From Nevskiaceae bacterium (GTDB lineage Bacteria; Pseudomonadota; Gammaproteobacteria; Nevskiales; Nevskiaceae): a DNA stretch of 64,000 nt. This document shows positions 57,973 through 64,000 of the stretch, piece by piece; position 1 is the stretch's first letter, and every line of letters starts with the position of its first letter. The notes below the pieces were generated by a model. It worked only from the letters and a program-made list of their open reading frames with translations, was not told the DNA's origin and did no database searches. The stretch is from NCBI GenBank assembly GCA_008012115.1, contig SSEB01000011.1, forward strand, positions 1-64,000, read 5' to 3'. Both the position numbers and the translations under genes were made by a program.

Positions 57973-60342
57973 TCAGGCGCGCACTGCTGCGCCCAACTTT
58001 TGTGCTGCCGCCTGCGTTACCGCCGTCACGGCTGCATCAATTTCTTCTAGGGTTAGGGTGCGGGAATAGTCATTGAAAATCAACCCCAAAGCGACGCTTT
58101 TAGAGGCTTCACCTAAGCCCTTTCCGCGGTATATGTCGAATACGAAAACTTTCTGCAACATATTGCCACCGGCTTGCTGCGCCACGTCGACGATTTGCTG
58201 CGCCGTGACGGTTTCCGCGACGACCAGGGCGAGGTCGCGCCGCGACGACGGGAATTCCGACAACGGCTGCGCCTTGGGCACGGCGACATCCTGCACCGCC
58301 GCCCAGTCCAGCTCGAAGACATAGGGCGCTTCCGGCAGATCGAGTTGCGCCACCACCTGCGGGTGCAGGGCGCCGATCCAGCCGACCGCCTGCTCGCCGC
58401 GCAGGATGCGTGCGCTGCGACCGGGATGCAGCGCCGGATGCGTCGCCGCCTCGTAGCGATACTCGCTTGCCGCGGCGCCCAGCAGGGCGGCGACGTCGGC
58501 CTTCACATCGTAGAAATCGACGCCGCGCGATGCCGTGCCCCACTGCTCGGGCCGTGCGCTGCCGGCCGCGAGGCCGCCGATGCGCGCGGTCTCGACGATG
58601 CGGCCGTCGCGCTCGGTGAAGCAGACGCCGCTCTCGAACAGGCGCACGCGCTTCTGCTGACGCTGGTGATTGTGCAGCCAGGCGCCGAGCAGGCCGCTCC
58701 ATAGCGTGGTGCGCATCACCGCCAGCGTTTCGGCAATGGGGTTGTCGAGCGGGATGCCGATCACGTCCGGCGTCAGCGCCGCCTGCACGCGCGGCTCGAC
58801 GAAGGACAGCGTCACCGCCTCCTGCCAGCCGCGCGCCACCAGCTGGTCCTTGATCCGCGCCAGCGGACGCTGCGACTCCGCCGGTCGTGTCGGCGCCAGC
58901 TGCGCGGCATAAGGCTTGGCCATGATGCGGTCATAGCCGTAGAGACGCGCCACTTCCTCGATCAGGTCGTGCTCGATGCGCAGGTCGTAGCGGTGGCTGG
59001 GAATGCGCGCCAGCCAGCTGTTGTTGACCTCGTGGCGCAGGGTCAGGCCCAGGCGCGACAACAGGGCCTCGATTTCCTTGGCCGGAATGTCGATGCCGAG
59101 CAGTTGCTTCAGGCGCGCGTGACGCAGGCGCACGCTCACCGCCTCCGGCTGGGTGCGGCCGGCCTGCGTCACCGGGTGCACCTGGCCACCGCAGATCTGC
59201 AGCACGAGCTGCGTCGCGCGCTCCAGCGCCTGGCGTTGCAGGCCGGGATCGACGCCGCGCTCGTAACGGTACAGCGCGTCGGAATGCAGCTTGTGGCGTC
59301 GGCCGGTGAGGGCGACGGCATGCGGTGCGAAGCAGGCGCTCTCGAAGAAGATGCGCGTGGTGCCGCTGCCGACGCCGGAGGCGGCGCCGCCCATGACGCC
59401 CGCCAGCGCCAGCGGGCCGCTGTCGTCGGCGATCAGCAGTTCGCCGTGATCGAGCGTCAGCGTCTGCTCGTTGAGCAGGGCCAGGGTCTCGCCGGCGCGC
59501 GCCTTGCGCACGCGCACGGTGCCGCAGAGCTTGTCGCAGTCGAAGGCGTGCATCGGCTGGCCCAGCTCGAGCAGCACGTAGTTGGTGATGTCCACCACCG
59601 GGTGGATGCTGCGGATATTGGAGCGGCGCAGGCGTTCGCGCATCCAGTCCGGCGTGCGCGCCTTGGCATTGAGCCCGGAGATCACGCGCCCGGCGTAGCT
59701 GGGGCAGGCCTCCAGGTCTTCGATCTCGACCTTGTACTGGGCGTGGCCTTCGACCACGGCGTTGGGAATGTTGGGCCGCTTGATCGGCAGGCCGTAGAGC
59801 GCGCCCACTTCGCGTGCCAGCCCAAGCACTGACAGGCAGTCGCCGCGATTGGGGGTGAGCTCCAGATTGAGGATGTCGTCGGCGAAACTCAGGTATTGCT
59901 CGATCGGCGTGCCGGGCGTGGCGGCGTCGTCCAGTTCCAGCAGGCCCTCGGACTTCTCCGACAGGCCCAGTTCCTTGGCCGAGCACAGCATGCCGAAGGA
60001 TTCCACGCCGCGCAGCTTGGCCTGGCCGATCTCCAGCCCGCCTGGCAGGCGCGCGCCGACCTTGGCGCAGGGCACGTTGAGCCCGGCGCGGGCGTTGGCT
60101 GCGCCGCAGACGATCTGCAGCGGTGTGCCAGTGCCGGCATCGACCTCGCAGACCTGCAGGCGGTCGGCCTGCGGGTGGCGCTCGGCCTTGAGGATGCGGC
60201 CGACGACGACGCCGGTTGGGATCTCGCCGGTCATCGGCTCGGCATCCGACTCCAGCCCGGCGAGCGTGATGCGCGTGGTCAGCTCGGCGGCGGTGACGCC
60301 CGGGTTGACCCACTCGCGCAGCCAGTTGTAGCTCAGTTTCAT
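57973..60342 (-). CDS. pheT: Phenylalanyl-tRNA synthetase beta subunit
   Basis: 789 residues. The N-terminal tRNA-binding domain has [25 protein letters not shown]. The B3/B4 editing region and B5 ([41 protein letters not shown]) follow, and the chain ends in the FDX-ACB domain ([13 protein letters not shown] to [18 protein letters not shown]). ATG at 60342 has AGGA upstream and begins MKLSYNWL. The gene is separated from pheS by 136 bp that hold copy 12 of the 114-bp element, which is unusual since most pheST pairs lie close together. Confidence 0.96.
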   Translation of the reverse strand: MKLSYNWLREWVNPGVTAAELTTRITLAGLESDAEPMTGEIPTGVVVGRILKAERHPQADRLQVCEVDAGTGTPLQIVCGAANARAGLNVPCAKVGARLPGGLEIGQAKLRGVESFGMLCSAKELGLSEKSEGLLELDDAATPGTPIEQYLSFADDILNLELTPNRGDCLSVLGLAREVGALYGLPIKRPNIPNAVVEGHAQYKVEIEDLEACPSYAGRVISGLNAKARTPDWMRERLRRSNIRSIHPVVDITNYVLLELGQPMHAFDCDKLCGTVRVRKARAGETLALLNEQTLTLDHGELLIADDSGPLALAGVMGGAASGVGSGTTRIFFESACFAPHAVALTGRRHKLHSDALYRYERGVDPGLQRQALERATQLVLQICGGQVHPVTQAGRTQPEAVSVRLRHARLKQLLGIDIPAKEIEALLSRLGLTLRHEVNNSWLARIPSHRYDLRIEHDLIEEVARLYGYDRIMAKPYAAQLAPTRPAESQRPLARIKDQLVARGWQEAVTLSFVEPRVQAALTPDVIGIPLDNPIAETLAVMRTTLWSGLLGAWLHNHQRQQKRVRLFESGVCFTERDGRIVETARIGGLAAGSARPEQWGTASRGVDFYDVKADVAALLGAAASEYRYEAATHPALHPGRSARILRGEQAVGWIGALHPQVVAQLDLPEAPYVFELDWAAVQDVAVPKAQPLSEFPSSRRDLALVVAETVTAQQIVDVAQQAGGNMLQKVFVFDIYRGKGLGEASKSVALGLIFNDYSRTLTLEEIDAAVTAVTQAAAQKLGAAVRA

Positions 60343-60364
60343 GTCTCGATCCTGCCGTTTCCAG

Positions 60365-60478
60365 GTCACCCGCTGTCAGGGGTTTGCCTGGGGAAATTGT
60401 TATTAATTAAATAACAATTAAAAATTTGATAAACACTTTATAACGTCATCGCCAGGGCCATTGCCGATAGCGGGTGGC
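60365..60478. repeat. 114-bp palindromic AT-core element, copy 12, inside the pheST operon
   Basis: GTCACCCGCT to AGCGGGTGGC, box TTTGCCTGGGGAAATTG on the plus strand, AT core at about 60400-60443. The last base abuts the pheS stop codon (TAG at 60481-60479), and the other end is 22 bp before the pheT start, leaving the ribosome site free. It is opposite in orientation to the direction of transcription. Confidence 0.96.
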
Positions 60479-61555
<1,077 letters not shown>

Positions 61556-61566
61556 TCAGGTCGCGC

Positions 61567-61926
61567 TTAAGCGGCGAGCTTGGCCTTGACCTGTTCGACA
61601 ATCTTCGCAAACGCCGGCTGGTCGTGCAGCGCCAGGTCGGCCAGCACCTTACGGTCCAGCTCGATGCCGGCGAGGTTGAGGCCGTGGATGAAGCGGCTGT
61701 ACGACAGGCCGAAGGCTTCCAGGCCGGCGCCGATGCGGATGATCCACAGCGCGCGGAACTCGCGCTTCTTCACGCGACGGTCGCGGAAGGCGTACTGGCC
61801 GGATTTGATGACCTGCTGCTTGGCCGAACGGAACTGGCGCGAACGGGCGCCGTAGTAACCCTTGGCCTTCTTCAGGACTTTCTTGTGGCGCGCGTGCGCC
61901 GTAACACCACGCTTGACTCTTGCCAT
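61567..61926 (-). CDS. rplT: 50S ribosomal protein L20
   Basis: 119 residues, basic. [28 protein letters not shown] and the ending [20 protein letters not shown] are characteristic. L20 helps assemble the 50S subunit and, in other bacteria, represses its own operon through the leader. It follows rpmI by 14 bp. Confidence 0.97.
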   Translation of the reverse strand: MARVKRGVTAHARHKKVLKKAKGYYGARSRQFRSAKQQVIKSGQYAFRDRRVKKREFRALWIIRIGAGLEAFGLSYSRFIHGLNLAGIELDRKVLADLALHDQPAFAKIVEQVKAKLAA

Positions 61927-61940
61927 GTCTGATCTCCCGG

Positions 61941-62138
61941 TTAGGCGTAGGGCAGCATCTGACGGACTTCACGCACGTCACTGGCGCAGACCTGCGTTTC
62001 GCCGCGAAGCTGGCGGATGCGCTTGCCGGACTTCTTGGTCAGGATGTGGCGCTTGTGGGAGTGGCTGCGCTTGAAGCCGCCTTTGCCGGTCTTGGCAAAG
62101 CGCTTGGCCGCGCTCTTCACGGTTTTCAACTTGGGCAT
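61941..62138 (-). CDS. rpmI: 50S ribosomal protein L35
   Basis: 65 residues, very basic. [24 protein letters not shown] and [16 protein letters not shown] are the L35 signatures. The ATG at 62138 was chosen as the family start. It lies between infC and rplT in the normal order. Confidence 0.97.
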   Translation of the reverse strand: MPKLKTVKSAAKRFAKTGKGGFKRSHSHKRHILTKKSGKRIRQLRGETQVCASDVREVRQMLPYA

Positions 62139-62297
62139 GATTGCCTCCATCTTCAGTGTTGCCGGTGTCGCATCCCACCGCTGGGAGCTGGCCGGGCCTT
62201 GCGAAACACTCGCAAGGGCTTCTGGGTGACGTCCTAAGTCGTTACGGCGAACCGTCCGTGGTCCGCCCTGTTTCAGAGAAACCGCCTCTGAATCGTC
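62139..62297 (-). promoter_or_regulatory. infC-rpmI intergenic leader with hairpins, possible L20 control site
   Basis: 159 bp without a gene. CCTTGCGA (62197-62204) pairs with TCGCAAGG (62210-62217), and TTCAGAG (62272-62278) pairs with CTCTGAA (62286-62292), the latter near the infC stop. In other bacteria L20 binds structured RNA upstream of rpmI. I cannot match the known L20 leader folds, so this is only a candidate. Confidence 0.4.
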
Positions 62298-62816
62298 CTA
62301 CTTTTTCTTCGGCCCCATGACCATGATGGCCTGTTTGCCTTCCATCTTGGGCCACTGTTCGACCGTGCCCAGATCGTCCAGGTCGTTCTTGACCCGTTCC
62401 ATCTGCTGCTGGCCGAGTTCCTGGTGGGCCAGTTCGCGGCCGCGATAGCGGACCGTGATCTTGACCTTGTCGCCATCCTCCAGGAAGCCCCGGAGCTGGC
62501 GCAGCTTGGTCTGGTAGTCGCCTTCGTCGGTGGTCGGGCGGAACTTGATTTCCTTGACCTGGATCTGCTTCTGCTTGCGCTTGGCGGCATGCTGGGCTTT
62601 ATCTTTCTGATAAAGGTACTTGCCGTAATCCATGATCTTGCAGACGGGAGGTTCCGCGTTGGGCGAAATCTCCACGAGTTCCAGGCCTTCTTCCTCGGCC
62701 TTGGCGATGGCGTCGCGCGTGAGCATGATGCCAATCTGGGTGCCATCCGATCCGATAACACGCACTTTCGGCACGGTGATTTCACCGTTGCGCCGATCAT
62801 CCTTTTCCGAAGCGAT
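62298..62816 (-). CDS. infC: Translation initiation factor IF-3 with an AUC start codon
   Basis: 172 residues. [49 protein letters not shown] and [22 protein letters not shown] are IF-3. No ATG, GTG or TTG lies in a suitable place, but ATC at 62816 is preceded by GGAGG with 8 nt spacing and gives the usual 10-12 residue lead before RRNGEI. IF-3 discriminates against such codons, so infC represses itself; E. coli uses AUU. thrS, which usually precedes infC, is not here. Confidence 0.92.
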   Translation of the reverse strand: MASEKDDRRNGEITVPKVRVIGSDGTQIGIMLTRDAIAKAEEEGLELVEISPNAEPPVCKIMDYGKYLYQKDKAQHAAKRKQKQIQVKEIKFRPTTDEGDYQTKLRQLRGFLEDGDKVKITVRYRGRELAHQELGQQQMERVKNDLDDLGTVEQWPKMEGKQAIMVMGPKKK

Positions 62817-62935
62817 ACCTAGGCCCTCCAGTTCAAGCCGACCTGACGAAAAACGGGCTCGCGCAGGGCGCAGCCCGGGGTCAGGGGCGGCGATTGTAAA
62901 GGGCGCGCCCGCTTTACTCAAGTATTGGTGTGTTT

Positions 62936-64000
62936 TCAGCAGGATAATGCCGGTTCGGTAGCCGACAGCGCTCTTTTTTGCAGAAAACCGGCGGCATCCT
63001 CCAGCGGCATTGCGGCGGCGTAGTGGAAACCTTGGGCGTAGCGGAAGCCGGCGGCGTAGACGGCGGCATGCTGCTGTGGCGTCTCGACGCCCTTGGCCAC
63101 CGTGTCCAGTTCGAGGTCGGCGGCAAGGCGGCAGATCGCGGCGACCACCGGCTGGTTGTCCGGCCGCTGCGCCAGGTCGTGCACGAAGGCGTCGGCCAGG
63201 GTCAGCGCATCCACCGGCAGGCGGTGCAGATAGGGCAGGACGCTGGGGCCGGTGCCGACATTGTCGACCGACAGGCGCACGCCCAGCGTGCGGCAGCCGG
63301 CGAGAAAAGCCCGCAGCCTGTCGAGCTGTTCCACCAGCGATGCCTCGCCCAGTTCCAGCCGCACCTGGCGCGGTCGCAGTCCGTGGTGCTGCAGGGCGCG
63401 CGTCAGCGCCTTGAGGGTCGCGGGTCCGCATTGCGCCGGCGACAGGTTGATGGCCACGAACAGCGGCGCCTCGTGTGGTGAACCCGCCTCACGCTGGTCA
63501 CTCAGGCGGCGCAGCGCCGCGCAGGCTGTGTCCAGCGTCCATTCGCCAATGGCCGTGATCGGCCCGGCGTGCTCGGCGCGGCCGAGAAATTCATGCGGCA
63601 GGGCCAGGCTGCCGTCCGGTCGTTGCCAGCGCAGCAGGGCCTCGAAGCCGGCCACGCCGCCATCACTCAGGCGCATGACCGGCTGGAAATGCAGGCGGAA
63701 TTCGTTGCCGGCCAGGGCTTGCGACAGATCCGGCGACAGCGATGGAAGTTCGGCTGCGTCGGCATCCGGCGTGATGACGCTGGGCGTTGCCACATGCGCG
63801 GGTTGTGCGCGCTGCAGCAGGGTGTCGCAGTGTTCGAAAGCGGCCAGCAGCAGGCGCCGGACCACGGGGTCGGTCTGGGCGAGCAACTGGCTCAGCCAGT
63901 CGTCGTCCAGCGGCCGTACGACCGTCGGTTCGGTGGCGACGGCGGTGGTGTTGCGGTGCGTTTCGCCCAGCAGGGCGTGCTCACCGCACAGTTCGCCGGG
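62936..64000 (-). CDS. Cyclic nucleotide-binding-EAL protein with a degenerate EAL domain, N-terminus outside the window
   Basis: At least 354 residues, open to the window edge. The first visible part ([22 protein letters not shown]) is the phosphate-binding end of a cNMP domain with Glu and Arg in place. Residues after about 90 form an EAL domain: [17 protein letters not shown] and YAQGF are kept. However DDFGTG is DNVGTG, the Lys-x-Asp strand (KID) is TLADAF, the AEGVE is AKGVE and the ExLTES segment is ELGEAS. It should therefore not hydrolyse cyclic di-GMP, but could bind it or act as an adaptor. It lies 119 bp upstream of infC in the same direction. Confidence 0.85.
   Translation of the reverse strand, partial: PGELCGEHALLGETHRNTTAVATEPTVVRPLDDDWLSQLLAQTDPVVRRLLLAAFEHCDTLLQRAQPAHVATPSVITPDADAAELPSLSPDLSQALAGNEFRLHFQPVMRLSDGGVAGFEALLRWQRPDGSLALPHEFLGRAEHAGPITAIGEWTLDTACAALRRLSDQREAGSPHEAPLFVAINLSPAQCGPATLKALTRALQHHGLRPRQVRLELGEASLVEQLDRLRAFLAGCRTLGVRLSVDNVGTGPSVLPYLHRLPVDALTLADAFVHDLAQRPDNQPVVAAICRLAADLELDTVAKGVETPQQHAAVYAAGFRYAQGFHYAAAMPLEDAAGFLQKRALSATEPALSC

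Overview
The window is GC-rich chromosomal DNA from a free-living gammaproteobacterium. Supporting this are Fis, IHF-alpha, DarP (YjgA), the infC-rpmI-rplT-pheST-ihfA-merR block, guaBA, AidB and an EmrAB-type pump with its own outer-membrane protein and MarR regulator. The lipid-oriented gene set (cytochrome P450, DUF1295, phytanoyl-CoA dioxygenase, fused isobutyryl-CoA mutase, several hot-dog thioesterases and SDRs, class I HMG-CoA reductase) would fit Nevskiales/Solimonadaceae or a relative. That placement is an inference from gene content, not a database result.

Layout. 1-3.1 kb: end of an IS3-family element running into a His/Met-rich repeat gene, divergent from a copper P-type ATPase behind a MerR-type promoter. 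3.2-18.3 kb: HMG-CoA reductase, a GAF-GGDEF diguanylate cyclase, a membrane adenylate cyclase, SDR, MAPEG, phosphoethanolamine transferase, peroxiredoxin, DUF1295, thioesterases, MBL hydrolase, phytanoyl-CoA dioxygenase, darP and a P450. 18.6-22.8 kb: a DUF4331 protein and lipoprotein facing a HupE/UreJ-TPR pair. 22.9-31.1 kb: alpha/beta hydrolase, ArsR-SRPBCC operon with a visible operator, NADP-dependent oxidoreductase, cyclase-TPR protein, NnrU, SDR, MAPEG. 31.2-38.7 kb: fused isobutyryl-CoA mutase (icmF) divergent from an AraC regulator, then ApbE, MipA/OmpV and a cNMP-DUF1003 protein. 38.7-43.8 kb: purH, fis, a prmA-phosphatase fusion and aidB. 44-48.6 kb: marR-OMF-emrA-emrB operon. 48.7-56.9 kb: tRNA-Val(CAC), ankyrin and MaoC proteins, a tadA with an extra N-terminal domain, guaA, guaB, xseA and a Y-family polymerase. 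57.1-62.8 kb: tRNA-Pro(GGG) and the translation/IHF block. 62.9 kb to the end: a cNMP-EAL protein with a degraded EAL active site, running off the window.

The most striking non-coding feature is a family of twelve intergenic elements, each exactly 114 bp. Each is bounded by a 10-bp inverted repeat (GCCACCCGCT / AGCGGGTGGC). Each has an invariant G at position 35 and C at position 80 enclosing a 44-bp, almost purely A/T core, itself made of two inverted half-sites. Ten of the twelve carry a recognisable, directional CCTGGGGAAA-like box. Sequences vary widely inside but length never does. Ten of twelve lie 0-34 bp beyond a stop codon, and one sits inside the pheS-pheT operon. I do not recognise this as any named repeat family. 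It is the best candidate here for an undescribed system.
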